The notes beneath the pieces are model-generated. The model ran no database searches and was not told where the DNA came from. It worked only from the letters and a program-made list of their open reading frames with translations. Position numbers and translations under genes: made by a program. Shown here piece after piece: positions 6,779 to 15,954 of a stretch of 34,476 bases of DNA (positions are counted from its first letter, which is position 1; every line of letters starts with the position of its first letter). The stretch is taken from the NCBI GenBank assembly GCA_903935585.1, contig CAIZSE010000022.1:1-34476 (forward strand), in the 5' to 3' direction. Origin of the DNA: an uncultured Burkholderiales bacterium (GTDB taxonomy: Bacteria > Pseudomonadota > Gammaproteobacteria > Burkholderiales > Burkholderiaceae_C).

Positions 6779-9487
6779 TTATGCGTACAGCGGGTTGATC
6801 TTGTCGGTGTTGATGCCGTACTTTTTGATGGCCTCGGCCACTTGAGAGACAGGCACAACACCATCTTCGCTCAATGCCTTGAGGGCCGCGACCACGATGT
6901 AGTGGCGGTTGATCTCAAAGTGCTCGCGCAGTTTGCTGCGGAAGTCCGAACGACCAAAACCATCGGTGCCCAGCACTTTGTAGGTGCGCCCTTTTGGAAT
7001 GAACGACCGGATCTGCTCGGCATAGGCCTTCATGTAGTCGGTCGATGCAACCACAGGACCGTTGTGCTTGGCCAGCTGTTGGCCCACAAAAGAAACGCGA
7101 GGTTTTTCCAGCGGGTGCAGCAGGTTAAAGCGCTCGGCGTCCTGACCTTCGCGGGTCAGTTCGTTGAAGCTAGGGCAGCTCCACACATCGGCCTGGATGC
7201 CCCAGTCGGTGGCCAGCAGGGTTTGCGCGGCGATGGATTCACGCAGGATCGTGCCCGAACCCAGCAATTGCACACGCTTGTCACCCGCCGCTCCTGGCTT
7301 GCACAAATACATGCCCTTGATGATCTGCTCTTCAGTGCCCGGGGTGAGGCCTGGCATCGCGTAATTTTCGTTGAGCAAGGTGATGTAGTAAAAAACATTC
7401 TCTTGCTTTTCGACCATGCGCTTCAAGCCGTGGTGCAGGATGACGCCGACTTCGTGCGCGAAGGTCGGGTCATAAGACACACAGTTGGGGATGGTGTTGG
7501 CCATGATGTGGCTGTGACCATCTTCGTGCTGCAAGCCTTCGCCATTCAGCGTGGTGCGGCCCGATGTGCCGCCCAACAGGAAGCCTCGTGCCTGCATGTC
7601 GCCCGCAGCCCAAGCCAGATCGCCAATGCGCTGGAAGCCGAACATCGAGTAGTACACATAGAACGGCACCATGATGCGGTTGCTGGTGGAGTAGCTGGTG
7701 GCCGCAGCGATCCAGCTGGACATGCCGCCGGCTTCGTTGATGCCTTCCTGCAGAATCTGACCGGCTTTGTCTTCCTTGTAGTACATGACCTGGTCTTTGT
7801 CGACCGGTGTGTACTGCTGGCCCGCTGGGTTGTAAATACCGATCTGGCGGAACAGGCCTTCCATGCCGAAAGTACGGGCTTCGTCCACCAGGATGGGCAC
7901 CACGCGGGGGCCGAGAGCCTGGTCGCGCAGCAGCTGGGTCAAAAAGCGAACATAGGCCTGGGTCGTGGAAATCTCACGGCCTTCGGCGGTGGGCTCCATC
8001 ACGGCCTTGAAGGTGTCGATAGAAGGCACGGTGAATTGCTCATCGGCCTTGACGCGGCGCTTGGGCAGGTAGCCCCCCAGCGCTTTGCGACGCTCGTGCA
8101 GGTAACGCATTTCGGGCGTGTCGTCCGCAGGCTTGTAGAAAGGAATCTTGGACAACTCGCTGTCGGGGATCGGCAGGTTGAAGCGGTCGCGCATGTACCT
8201 GATGTCTTCGTCCGTCAGCTTTTTGGTCTGGTGAACGGTGTTCTTGCCTTCGCCGGCTTTGCCCATGCCAAAACCCTTGACGGTCTTGATCAGCAGCACT
8301 GTGGGTTGGCCCTTGGTGTTGACCGCCGCGTGGTAGGCGGCATAAACTTTTTGAGGGTCGTGGCCACCGCGCTTGAGGTTCCAGATGTCGTCGTCCGACA
8401 GGTGGGCCACCATCTCGAGGGTACGGGGGTCGCGGCCAAAGAAATGCTTGCGCACGTAGGCGCCGTCGTTGGCCTTGAAGGCCTGGTAGTCACCGTCCAG
8501 GGTCTCCATCATCAGCTTGCGCAGCGCGCCGTCTTTGTCGCGGGCCAGCAGACCATCCCACTCGCTGCCCCACAAGAGCTTGATGACGTTCCATCCTGAA
8601 CCCCGGAATTCGCCTTCGAGTTCTTGCACGATCTTGCCGTTGCCACGAACCGGGCCGTCCAGGCGTTGCAGGTTGCAGTTGACGACAAAAATCAGGTTGT
8701 CCAGGTTCTCGCGTGCGGCCAGGCCGATGGCGCCCAGCGATTCGACTTCGTCCATCTCGCCATCGCCGCAAAATACCCACACCTTTCGGTTTTCAGTGTT
8801 GGCGATGCCACGGGCGTGCAGGTATTTCAAAAAGCGCGCTTGGTAAATGGCCATCAGTGGACCAAGGCCCATCGACACAGTGGGGAACTGCCAGAACTCG
8901 GGCATCAGTTTGGGGTGCGGATAACTCGACAAGCCTTTGCCGTCCACTTCCTGACGGAAGTTGAGCAACTGCTCTTCGGTCAGGCGGCCTTCCAGGTAGG
9001 CACGTGCATACACACCGGGTGACACATGGCCTTGTATGTAGAGGCAGTCACCGCCGTGTTCTTTTCCAGGCTCAGCGCTCTCGGCATGCCAGAAATGGTT
9101 GAATCCGGCGCCAAACATGTGCGCCAGCGATGCGAATGAGCCGATGTGACCACCCAAGTCGCCGCCATCTGCGGGGTTGTGGCGGTTGGCCTTCACGACC
9201 ATGGCCATGGCATTCCAGCGCATGTAGGCACGCAGGCGTTCTTCAATTTCGATGTTTCCAGGGCAACGGGCCTCCTGGTTGGGTTCGATGGTGTTGACAT
9301 AGCCCGTAGTCGCTGAAAACGGCATGTCGATGCTGTTTTCGCGGGCGTGTTCAAGCAACTGTTCGATCAAAAAGTGCGCGCGTTCGCCGCCCTCTTTTTC
9401 GATCACTGCGGACAAGGCGTCCATCCATTCGCGGGTCTCTTGGGTGTCCAGATCCCGAGTCGGCTGTTGAGGTGTTGCCGCTGTCAT
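6779..9487 (-). CDS. aceE: Pyruvate dehydrogenase E1, homodimeric type
   Basis: Thiamine-diphosphate-dependent E1 decarboxylates pyruvate and acetylates the lipoyl group of AceF. The 902-residue length is typical of the homodimeric form in Proteobacteria. The ThDP-binding motif runs from GDGEMDE (241-247) to NCN (270-272). Other family landmarks are HIGSFASLAHMFGAGFNHFW (114-133) and GLSSYPHPKLMPEFWQFPT. The start ATG has AGGAGA seven nucleotides upstream (AGGAGACAAGCATG). It is the first gene of the operon aceE-aceF-lpdA. A two-component system is transcribed divergently from the other side of a 173-bp AT-rich intergenic region. Confidence 0.97.
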   Translation of the reverse strand: MTAATPQQPTRDLDTQETREWMDALSAVIEKEGGERAHFLIEQLLEHARENSIDMPFSATTGYVNTIEPNQEARCPGNIEIEERLRAYMRWNAMAMVVKANRHNPADGGDLGGHIGSFASLAHMFGAGFNHFWHAESAEPGKEHGGDCLYIQGHVSPGVYARAYLEGRLTEEQLLNFRQEVDGKGLSSYPHPKLMPEFWQFPTVSMGLGPLMAIYQARFLKYLHARGIANTENRKVWVFCGDGEMDEVESLGAIGLAARENLDNLIFVVNCNLQRLDGPVRGNGKIVQELEGEFRGSGWNVIKLLWGSEWDGLLARDKDGALRKLMMETLDGDYQAFKANDGAYVRKHFFGRDPRTLEMVAHLSDDDIWNLKRGGHDPQKVYAAYHAAVNTKGQPTVLLIKTVKGFGMGKAGEGKNTVHQTKKLTDEDIRYMRDRFNLPIPDSELSKIPFYKPADDTPEMRYLHERRKALGGYLPKRRVKADEQFTVPSIDTFKAVMEPTAEGREISTTQAYVRFLTQLLRDQALGPRVVPILVDEARTFGMEGLFRQIGIYNPAGQQYTPVDKDQVMYYKEDKAGQILQEGINEAGGMSSWIAAATSYSTSNRIMVPFYVYYSMFGFQRIGDLAWAAGDMQARGFLLGGTSGRTTLNGEGLQHEDGHSHIMANTIPNCVSYDPTFAHEVGVILHHGLKRMVEKQENVFYYITLLNENYAMPGLTPGTEEQIIKGMYLCKPGAAGDKRVQLLGSGTILRESIAAQTLLATDWGIQADVWSCPSFNELTREGQDAERFNLLHPLEKPRVSFVGQQLAKHNGPVVASTDYMKAYAEQIRSFIPKGRTYKVLGTDGFGRSDFRSKLREHFEINRHYIVVAALKALSEDGVVPVSQVAEAIKKYGINTDKINPLYA

Positions 9488-9660
9488 GCTTGTCTCCTAT
9501 GGGTGTTTTTATGAATGATGCCCGAATTTTTACATATTTTTTTGATTATTTCAAATCATGCTTATCGATATCGTATCGTGAAACGTAAAGCAAGGTTTTA
9601 TCAAGAACTACATTCACGCATTGAAGGCCAAGGAAAGGGCTTGTCCCCTAAACTCAGACC
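9488..9660. promoter_or_regulatory. Divergent intergenic region, aceE operon versus sensor kinase
   Basis: This 173-bp AT-rich region must hold the pdh operon promoter. A weak leftward candidate is TTGAAA (plus 9549-9554) with TAAAAA (plus 9527-9532), 16 bp apart. The sequence around 9565-9580 is rich in overlapping GATATC/CGATA-type short palindromes, which could be a regulator site; I cannot assign a protein. No clear promoter for the kinase was found. Confidence 0.4.
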
Positions 9661-12177
9661 ATGGAATTGAACAAAGCAGCATTGGTCGTGACACGGGTTG
9701 GACCCTGGGCATGGTGGCGAACCTGGTGGCACCGCCAATCACCGAACAAACAAGACCGTTTTGCAAATCTGGCGCCAGTGGTCGCTGTTGTGTTGTTTCT
9801 TGCCGCCATTGCCAGTGCCTTTTGGTATTTGCGGGTTGAAGAAGTAGAACGTGAGCAAGAGGCCATCAAACGCGATGTCGAATATGCCCAACAACGCCTG
9901 CGGTTGAGGCTGCTGGAGCGTCAAGAGCAGGTCATGCGGCTGGCGCGGGATGTGTCAAACAAGGAGATTCGCAGCGAACAGTTTTTGTCCCGCGCGGAAG
10001 CTTTGGTTCAGCAACACCCGGAATTTTTATCACTGACCTGGATTGATGACCGCAGACGCATCATCGCCAACCAAAGTGCATCCAGCATTTCGCCAAGCCA
10101 AAACCTGCGCGCTGGCAATGTGCTCAAAGTGAGCGAAACAGAAAGTCACTTCAGTTTGGCCCGGGATCTGATGCAACCCATCTATGGCCAAGTCGATGCA
10201 GAGGAGGACAAAGACATTCAAATGTCGGTGTTGCAACTGCACACACCACTGAGCAACGACCAGGGCGTATTCAGTGGGGTCATCCTGGCGCAATACACCA
10301 TGGAAGGGCTGCTTCGCTACGGCATCCCCACGGAGGTGCTGGCGAAATATGCCGTTGCGTTACAAAACAGCAAGGGCCATTTGTTGGCCGGGCAGACCAT
10401 CCCTGAAAGAATTGCGCTGTGGAGCCTTTTGCCTGGCAGCAAAAAACCCAACAATGATTACGAAGTACCCGTTTCTCCCGTTGGCAACGATTTGATTTTG
10501 CGCGCCCAGGCCTGGCGTACATCACAGGGCTTGGTGGGCAGCGGTTTGTTTTGGCTGGTCAGTGTTTTGAGTGTCATGACGGCCTGGATGCTGATCGGTA
10601 ACTGGCGACATACACGGCGTCGCATACAAGCCCAAAAAGCGCTGGTGGCCGAAACAAATTTCCGACGTGCCATGGAAAACTCCATGGTCACGGGCATGCG
10701 CGCCCTGGATCTAAGGGGTCGCATCACTTATGTGAATCCTGCTTTTTGCCAAATGACCGGCTGGAGCGAGTCCGATCTGGTCGGCGCCGTGGCCCCCTTC
10801 CCCTACTGGCCTGACCAGGACAGGGAGTTGCTGATGAAGCGCCTTGAAGAAGAAATCAGCGGCCAGCATTCAGCGGGGGGGTTTCAAGTTCGCGTGAAAC
10901 GCCATAACGGGCAGTTGTTTGATGCCCGCATGTACGTTTCTCCCCTGATTGATGCCAGTGGCAAGCAAACGGGCTGGATGACCTCGATGACGGATATCAC
11001 CGAACCCAACCGGATCCGTGATCAATTGGCCAGCTCGCACGATCGCTTTACCATCGTTCTGGAAGCGCTCGATGCCTCAGTCTCAGTAGCCCCATTGGGC
11101 AGCGAGGAGCTTCTGTTTGCCAACAAGCTTTACCGACTCTGGTTTGATCAAAGCACTAAAGGACATTTGCGCTTGTTGCAGCAAGCAGGGGCGACCGATT
11201 CGACCGATTCGACCGAGCGATCTGACGATGTGGACGAAATGGTGGGTTTGCCCACTGAAAGTCTGACCGTGGCAGGCTCTGAAAACTCGGAAATTTTTAT
11301 TCCGGAACTCGGTAAATGGCTGGAGGTGCGTTCGCGTTACATCAATTGGGCGGACGGTCGACTGGCGCAAATGGTGATCGCCAGCGACATCACGCCGCGC
11401 CGCAAGGCCGAAGAGTTGGCTGCCCAGCAAGCAGAACGCGCCCAAACGGCCAGTCGCCTGATCACCATGGGTGAAATGGCCTCCAGCGTGGCCCATGAGC
11501 TGAACCAACCGCTGACGGCGATCAGCAATTACTGCAGCGGCATGATCTCGCGCATCAAATCCCAACAAGTCAGCGAACAAGACCTGCTTTCCGCTTTGGA
11601 CAAAACCGCCCGCCAGGCCCAACGGGCAGGACAGATCATTTTGCGCATCCGCAGTTTTGTGAAACGCAGCGAGCCGAACCGGACACTGTCAGTCGTGTCG
11701 GCCATGGTGAGCGAATCGCTGGAACTGGCTGAAATTGAGATGCGCAGGCGAAATGTCCGACTGACACACCATGTGGCCGCCCGCCTGCCTCAACTGTTGG
11801 TAGACCCCATCCTGATTGAGCAAGTACTGATCAACCTGATGAAAAATGCCGCGGAATCCATCGACAACTCCCAACGGCCCAATGGGCAACGTGAGGTGGA
11901 ATTGCGCATTGTTCCCAAACAAATCGATAACCAGTCGGTGGTGGAGTTTTCGGTCACGGATACTGGACAGGGCCTGCCCCCGGAAGACATTGAAAGGGTT
12001 TACGAGGCCTTTTTCTCGACCAAGGTCGAAGGCATGGGCATCGGCCTGAATTTGTGCCGAAGCATCGTCGAATCCCACCAGGGCAGGATCGCTGCCGAGA
12101 ACCTCTACAATTCCGGCGGAGTGATGGGTTGCCGGTTTTCCTTCTGGATTCCGGTCAATGCCGATCCGACCACATAA
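9661..12177 (+). CDS. Membrane PAS-domain sensor histidine kinase (FixL/DctB-like)
   Basis: The 838-residue kinase has a first membrane helix at about 38-57, an extracytoplasmic region of about 230 residues, and a second helix at about 294-313. The cytoplasmic part has two PAS-like domains (about 331-450, with DLRGRITYVNPAFCQMTGW, and 458-580). HisKA follows with H612 in SSVAHELNQPLTA, then the ATPase domain with N-box QVLINLMKNAAES (721-733) and G-boxes TDTGQGLPP (766-774) and GMGIGLNL (791-798). The H-box HELNQPLTAI is that of the FixL/DctB/TodS group. The ligand is unknown; the extracytoplasmic segment could be Cache-like. It is followed after 19 nt by a FixJ-type regulator, its likely partner. 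The ATG at 9661 has no good ribosome-binding site; an in-frame stop at 9649-9651 limits extension. Confidence 0.9.
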   Translation: MELNKAALVVTRVGPWAWWRTWWHRQSPNKQDRFANLAPVVAVVLFLAAIASAFWYLRVEEVEREQEAIKRDVEYAQQRLRLRLLERQEQVMRLARDVSNKEIRSEQFLSRAEALVQQHPEFLSLTWIDDRRRIIANQSASSISPSQNLRAGNVLKVSETESHFSLARDLMQPIYGQVDAEEDKDIQMSVLQLHTPLSNDQGVFSGVILAQYTMEGLLRYGIPTEVLAKYAVALQNSKGHLLAGQTIPERIALWSLLPGSKKPNNDYEVPVSPVGNDLILRAQAWRTSQGLVGSGLFWLVSVLSVMTAWMLIGNWRHTRRRIQAQKALVAETNFRRAMENSMVTGMRALDLRGRITYVNPAFCQMTGWSESDLVGAVAPFPYWPDQDRELLMKRLEEEISGQHSAGGFQVRVKRHNGQLFDARMYVSPLIDASGKQTGWMTSMTDITEPNRIRDQLASSHDRFTIVLEALDASVSVAPLGSEELLFANKLYRLWFDQSTKGHLRLLQQAGATDSTDSTERSDDVDEMVGLPTESLTVAGSENSEIFIPELGKWLEVRSRYINWADGRLAQMVIASDITPRRKAEELAAQQAERAQTASRLITMGEMASSVAHELNQPLTAISNYCSGMISRIKSQQVSEQDLLSALDKTARQAQRAGQIILRIRSFVKRSEPNRTLSVVSAMVSESLELAEIEMRRRNVRLTHHVAARLPQLLVDPILIEQVLINLMKNAAESIDNSQRPNGQREVELRIVPKQIDNQSVVEFSVTDTGQGLPPEDIERVYEAFFSTKVEGMGIGLNLCRSIVESHQGRIAAENLYNSGGVMGCRFSFWIPVNADPTT
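11193..11216 (+). repeat. 9-bp tandem repeat inside the kinase gene
   Basis: GACCGATTC occurs twice in tandem (11193-11201, 11202-11210), followed by a partial copy GACCGA. It keeps frame and encodes the acidic/hydroxyl stretch TDSTDSTE in the second PAS-like region. Such a unit can expand or contract without a frameshift. Confidence 0.85.
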
Positions 12178-12196
12178 CCACCCACGGGGTAAATGA

Positions 12197-12823
12197 ATGA
12201 GCTTGATTCCCAAAAAAGGCACTGTGTACGTTGTGGACGACGACGAGGCGGTGCGCGACTCCTTGCAGTGGCTTCTCGAAGGCAAAGACTACCGGGTGCG
12301 CTGTTTCGAGAGCGCTGAATCTTTCATCAGCCGCTACGACCCCCGTGAAGTAGCCTGTCTGATCGCCGACATCCGCATGGGGGGCATGACCGGTTTGGAG
12401 TTACAAGACCGCCTGATTGAGCGCAAATCGCCCTTGCCTATCGTGTTCATCACCGGCCATGGCGATGTGCCCATGGCAGTGAACACCATGAAAAAAGGCG
12501 CCATGGACTTCATTCAGAAGCCCTTCAAGGAAGAAGAATTGCTCGTTTTGGTCGAGCGCATGCTTGACGAAGCCCGGGACGCCTTTGCTGACTACCAGCA
12601 AGCGGCCAGTCGCGATGCCCTGTTGTCAAAACTCACAGGCCGCGAAGCCCAGGTTTTGGAGCGCATCGTTGCCGGTCGCCTGAACAAACAGATCGCAGAC
12701 GATCTGGGGATCAGCATCAAGACGGTCGAAGCACACCGCGCCAACATCATGGAAAAGCTGAACGCCAACACCGTGGCAGACCTTCTCAAAATTGCCCTGG
12801 GGCAAAACGCAGCCAAGGCCTGA
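12197..12823 (+). CDS. FixJ-type response regulator, NarL/LuxR DNA-binding output
   Basis: 208 residues. The receiver domain (about 8-122) has acidic pocket residues DDD (14-16), phospho-acceptor D58 (LIADIRM), the ITGHGD signature and K108 (QKPFK). The C-terminal LuxR-type helix-turn-helix starts at LTGREAQVLERI and includes GISIKTVEAHRANIMEKL. This is the FixJ/TtrR-type arrangement, so it should activate sigma-70 promoters when phosphorylated. It lies directly behind the PAS kinase and ends before a strong terminator, so the pair forms its own transcription unit. Its targets are unknown; the divergent pdh operon is an obvious but untested candidate. Confidence 0.93.
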   Translation: MSLIPKKGTVYVVDDDEAVRDSLQWLLEGKDYRVRCFESAESFISRYDPREVACLIADIRMGGMTGLELQDRLIERKSPLPIVFITGHGDVPMAVNTMKKGAMDFIQKPFKEEELLVLVERMLDEARDAFADYQQAASRDALLSKLTGREAQVLERIVAGRLNKQIADDLGISIKTVEAHRANIMEKLNANTVADLLKIALGQNAAKA

Positions 12824-12841
12824 GCACACGCCTTCCCTTTG

Positions 12842-12877
12842 AAACGCCCGCATTTGTCGGGCGTTTTGCATTTTTTT
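12842..12877 (+). terminator. Rho-independent terminator after the FixJ-type regulator
   Basis: A 9-bp stem, AAACGCCCG (12842-12850) with CGGGCGTTT (12858-12866), encloses a 7-nt loop and is followed by TTTTGCATTTTTTT. It lies 19 nt after the stop codon and separates the two-component unit from folD. Confidence 0.9.
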
Positions 12878-12899
12878 CCGACTTTTTAAGATCTTCAAA

Positions 12900-13751
12900 A
12901 TGACCGCTCAAATCATCGACGGCAATGCGCTGTCCAAACTGCTGCGAACAGAAGTGGCCGCCCGAGCCCAAGCCCTGAAATCCAAAGGCGTCACACCCGG
13001 CCTGGCCGTGGTGTTGGTGGGGGACAACCCGGCCAGCCAGGTTTATGTGCGCAACAAGGTCAAGGCCTGTGAAGACAGCGGTCTGTACTCGGTGCTCGAA
13101 AAATACGAGGGCAGCATGACCGAAGCCGACTTGCTGGCCCGTGTCGAAGCCCTGAACCACGACCCTGCCATCCACGGCATTCTGGTGCAAATGCCGCTGC
13201 CATCACACATCAATGCGCAAAAAGTGATTGAAGCCATCAGCCCGGCCAAAGACGTCGACGGCTTTCATATCGCCAGCGCGGGGGCGCTGATGACGGGCAT
13301 GCCGGGCTTTTGGCCCTGCACCCCTTATGGCTGCATGAAGATGCTGGAAAGCATTGGCTATGACCTGAAGGGCAAACACGCCGTTGTCATCGGCCGCAGC
13401 AACATTGTGGGCAAACCCATGGCGCTGATGCTGCTGCAAAAAGATGCCACCGTCACCGTCTGCCATTCACACACCCAAGACCTCAAGGCGATCACATTGC
13501 AAGCCGATGTGATCGTCGCAGCCGTGGGCAAGCGCAATGTGCTGACCGCCGACATGGTCAAACCCGGCGCCGTGGTGCTGGACGTGGGCATGAACCGCAA
13601 CGAGGAAGGCAAGCTCTGCGGGGATGTGGACTTTGAAGGCGTGAAACAAGTCGCCAGCCACATCACCCCCGTTCCTGGCGGCGTTGGCCCCATGACCATC
13701 ACAATGCTGTTGGTCAATACCCTTGAAGCGGCGGAACGCGCCTCCAATTGA
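12900..13751 (+). CDS. folD: Bifunctional methylenetetrahydrofolate dehydrogenase/cyclohydrolase
   Basis: Interconverts 5,10-methylene-THF and 10-formyl-THF using NADP(H), supplying one-carbon units in the cytoplasm. The 283-residue length is standard. Visible motifs are YVRNK (49-53, with catalytic K53), GILVQMPLP (93-101), the dinucleotide-binding GRSNIVGKP (165-173) and the C-terminal PGGVGPMT. The ATG lies just after the regulator terminator, and no clear Shine-Dalgarno is seen (ATCTTCAAAATG). prlC follows 40 nt downstream on the same strand, so the two may be co-transcribed. Confidence 0.97.
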   Translation: MTAQIIDGNALSKLLRTEVAARAQALKSKGVTPGLAVVLVGDNPASQVYVRNKVKACEDSGLYSVLEKYEGSMTEADLLARVEALNHDPAIHGILVQMPLPSHINAQKVIEAISPAKDVDGFHIASAGALMTGMPGFWPCTPYGCMKMLESIGYDLKGKHAVVIGRSNIVGKPMALMLLQKDATVTVCHSHTQDLKAITLQADVIVAAVGKRNVLTADMVKPGAVVLDVGMNRNEEGKLCGDVDFEGVKQVASHITPVPGGVGPMTITMLLVNTLEAAERASN

Positions 13752-13791
13752 TGAACATCTTTGTTCACCTGCCCCACATCCGGAAACCCTC

Positions 13792-15831
13792 ATGACCAAC
13801 CCCTTGCTTGACTCAACCGGCCTGCCCCATTTTGACCAAATTGCCCCGGAGCATGTCGCCCCGGCTCTGGACGTTTTGTTGGCAGCCGCCGAAACGGCAC
13901 TTGAAAGAGTCACGGCCCAAGATTTTCCGGCCGACTGGAAAGCCATCTCCCAAACACTGGACGTGAGCAACGAGCGACTGGGTTTGGCATGGGGCGCGGT
14001 AAGCCACCTCAACAGCGTGGCCGACACGCCCGAATTACGCGCTGCCTACAACGCCGCACTGCCCCGCGTGACCGAGTTCTGGACGCGGCTGGGCAGCGAC
14101 GAGCGCCTGTATGCCAAATACAAAGCCATTGATGTGGCCAGCCTCAACCCCGAACAACAGCAGGCCCATAAAAACGCCTTGCGTGCCTTCGTTTTGGGCG
14201 GTGCCGAACTGCAAGGTCCAGCCAAAGAGCGTTATGCGGCCATTCAAGAACGTCTGGCAGAAATCACCCAGAAGTTCAGCGAAAACACGCTGGACGCCAC
14301 CGACAGTTTCACCTTGACCGTGACGGAAGACGCGCTCAAAGGCCTGCCCGCCGACGTGTTGCAAGCCACCCGTGAAGCCGCCCGTAAAGAAGGCCAAGAA
14401 GGCCATCGACTGTCACTCAAAATGCCGGTCTACCTGCCCGTCATGCAGTTTGCAGACAACGCCGCCCTGCGCGAACAACTCTACAAAGCGCATGTGACCC
14501 GCGCCTCCGATCAGGCACCTGAAAATGCCAAGCATTTCGACAATACCCCTTTGATGCAGGAAATTTTGGCCCTGCGCCAGGAGGAAGCCCGTTTGCTGGG
14601 TTTTGACAATTACGCCCAGGCATCGGTGGTGCCCAAAATGGCCGAATCGCCCGAAAAAGTGATCGGCTTTTTGCGCGATTTGGCCGTCAAGGCCCGGCCA
14701 TTTGCCGAAAAAGACCTCGCCGATCTGCGCGAATTTGCTGCCAAAGATCTCGGCATTCATGGCCCCCTGAACGCTTGGGATGTGCCCTATCTGTCTGAAA
14801 AACTGAAAGAAGCCCGTTACAGCTTCAGTGAGCAAGAAGTCAAACAATACTTCACCGCGCCCAAGGTGTTGGCAGGTCTGTTCAAAATCATCGAAACCCT
14901 GTTTGAGGTCAGCATTCAACCCGACCAGGCACCTGTCTGGCACCCTGCCGTGGGCTTTTACCGCATTGAACGGCAAGGCCAGTTGGTGGGTCAGTTCTAC
15001 CTCGACCCCCCTGCCCGCTCGGGTAAACGCGGCGGTGCCTGGATGGACGATGTGCGCGGTCGTTGGGAGCGCCCTGATACGGGTGTGTTGCAAACACCCG
15101 TGGCCCATCTGGTCTGTAATTTCGCTGAAGGCGTCAATGGCCGTCCTGCACTGTTGACTCACGATGACGTGATCACTCTGTTTCACGAGTTTGGCCACGG
15201 CCTCCACCACATGCTCACGCAAGTCAACGAACGCGATGTCTCGGGCATCAGCGGCGTTGAATGGGATGCGGTCGAGTTGCCCAGCCAATTTATGGAAAAC
15301 TTCTGCTGGGAATGGTCTGTGATCAGCCACATGACAGCGCACGAGGAGACTGGCAAGCCTTTGCCGCGCGACCTGTTCGACAAGATACTGGCCGCCAAGA
15401 ACTTCCAGAGCGGACTGCAAACCCTGCGCCAGATCGAGTTTTCATTGTTTGACATGCTGGTGCACTCGGAACACGACCCGGCGCAAGACTTCATGCCCTT
15501 GCTGCAAAAAGTTCGCGACGAAGTGGCCGTCATGCGCCCACCGTCTTTCAACCGAATGGCCCAGACCTTCAGCCACATCTTTGCCGGCGGTTATGCCGCG
15601 GGTTATTACAGCTACAAGTGGGCTGAAGTGCTGAGCGCCGATGCCTATGCCGCCTTTGAGGAAACCGCAGCCGCCGATGGCACACCCAGCGTGGCAACCG
15701 GGCGCCGGTACCGCAAAGCCATTCTGGAAGCCGGTGGCAGCCGCCCTGCGCTGGAGTCGTTCAAGGCTTTTCGGGGTCGTGAACCCAACATGGATGCCCT
15801 GCTGCGGCATCAGGGGATGGTGAGCGCTTGA
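13792..15831 (+). CDS. prlC: Oligopeptidase A, M3 family zinc metallopeptidase
   Basis: Cytoplasmic M3 endopeptidase that degrades short peptides, including cleaved signal peptides. The 679-residue protein carries the zinc motif HEFGH (H465, E466, H469), and the probable third ligand E495 lies in WDAVELPSQ. The conserved FAGGYAAGYYSYKWAEVLSAD stretch sits near the C-terminus. An in-frame ATG at 13723 overlaps folD, but the start at 13792 is preferred: it has GGAAA 7-8 nt upstream and matches the usual family N-terminus (NPLLDSTGLPHFDQI). It follows folD by 40 nt. Confidence 0.94.
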   Translation: MTNPLLDSTGLPHFDQIAPEHVAPALDVLLAAAETALERVTAQDFPADWKAISQTLDVSNERLGLAWGAVSHLNSVADTPELRAAYNAALPRVTEFWTRLGSDERLYAKYKAIDVASLNPEQQQAHKNALRAFVLGGAELQGPAKERYAAIQERLAEITQKFSENTLDATDSFTLTVTEDALKGLPADVLQATREAARKEGQEGHRLSLKMPVYLPVMQFADNAALREQLYKAHVTRASDQAPENAKHFDNTPLMQEILALRQEEARLLGFDNYAQASVVPKMAESPEKVIGFLRDLAVKARPFAEKDLADLREFAAKDLGIHGPLNAWDVPYLSEKLKEARYSFSEQEVKQYFTAPKVLAGLFKIIETLFEVSIQPDQAPVWHPAVGFYRIERQGQLVGQFYLDPPARSGKRGGAWMDDVRGRWERPDTGVLQTPVAHLVCNFAEGVNGRPALLTHDDVITLFHEFGHGLHHMLTQVNERDVSGISGVEWDAVELPSQFMENFCWEWSVISHMTAHEETGKPLPRDLFDKILAAKNFQSGLQTLRQIEFSLFDMLVHSEHDPAQDFMPLLQKVRDEVAVMRPPSFNRMAQTFSHIFAGGYAAGYYSYKWAEVLSADAYAAFEETAAADGTPSVATGRRYRKAILEAGGSRPALESFKAFRGREPNMDALLRHQGMVSA

Positions 15832-15943
15832 GTCCCCGCGCCGGCCCATGGGTTCAGATTGCGCTGCCTCCGGGGTTGCATGGGACGGTAAACTCCCAGG
15901 GCTGTCATGCTTTGCGAAGATTTGACTACTCCAAGTAATTTCC

Positions 15944-15949
15944 AAAAGG
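15944..15949 (+). promoter_or_regulatory. Ribosome-binding site supporting the 15955 start
   Basis: AAAAGG lies 5 nt before ATG 15955. A competing AGGG at 15898-15901 lies 5 nt before ATG 15907 in the same frame, so initiation 48 nt earlier cannot be excluded. Confidence 0.5.
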
Positions 15950-15954
15950 TTTTT

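Noticed and set aside
6743..8599. 618-codon plus-strand ORF opposite aceF/aceE
   Set aside because: It lies antisense to highly conserved aceE with all catalytic motifs. Its composition (His/Val/Ala/Gln-rich) is that of a reverse-frame shadow in GC-rich DNA.
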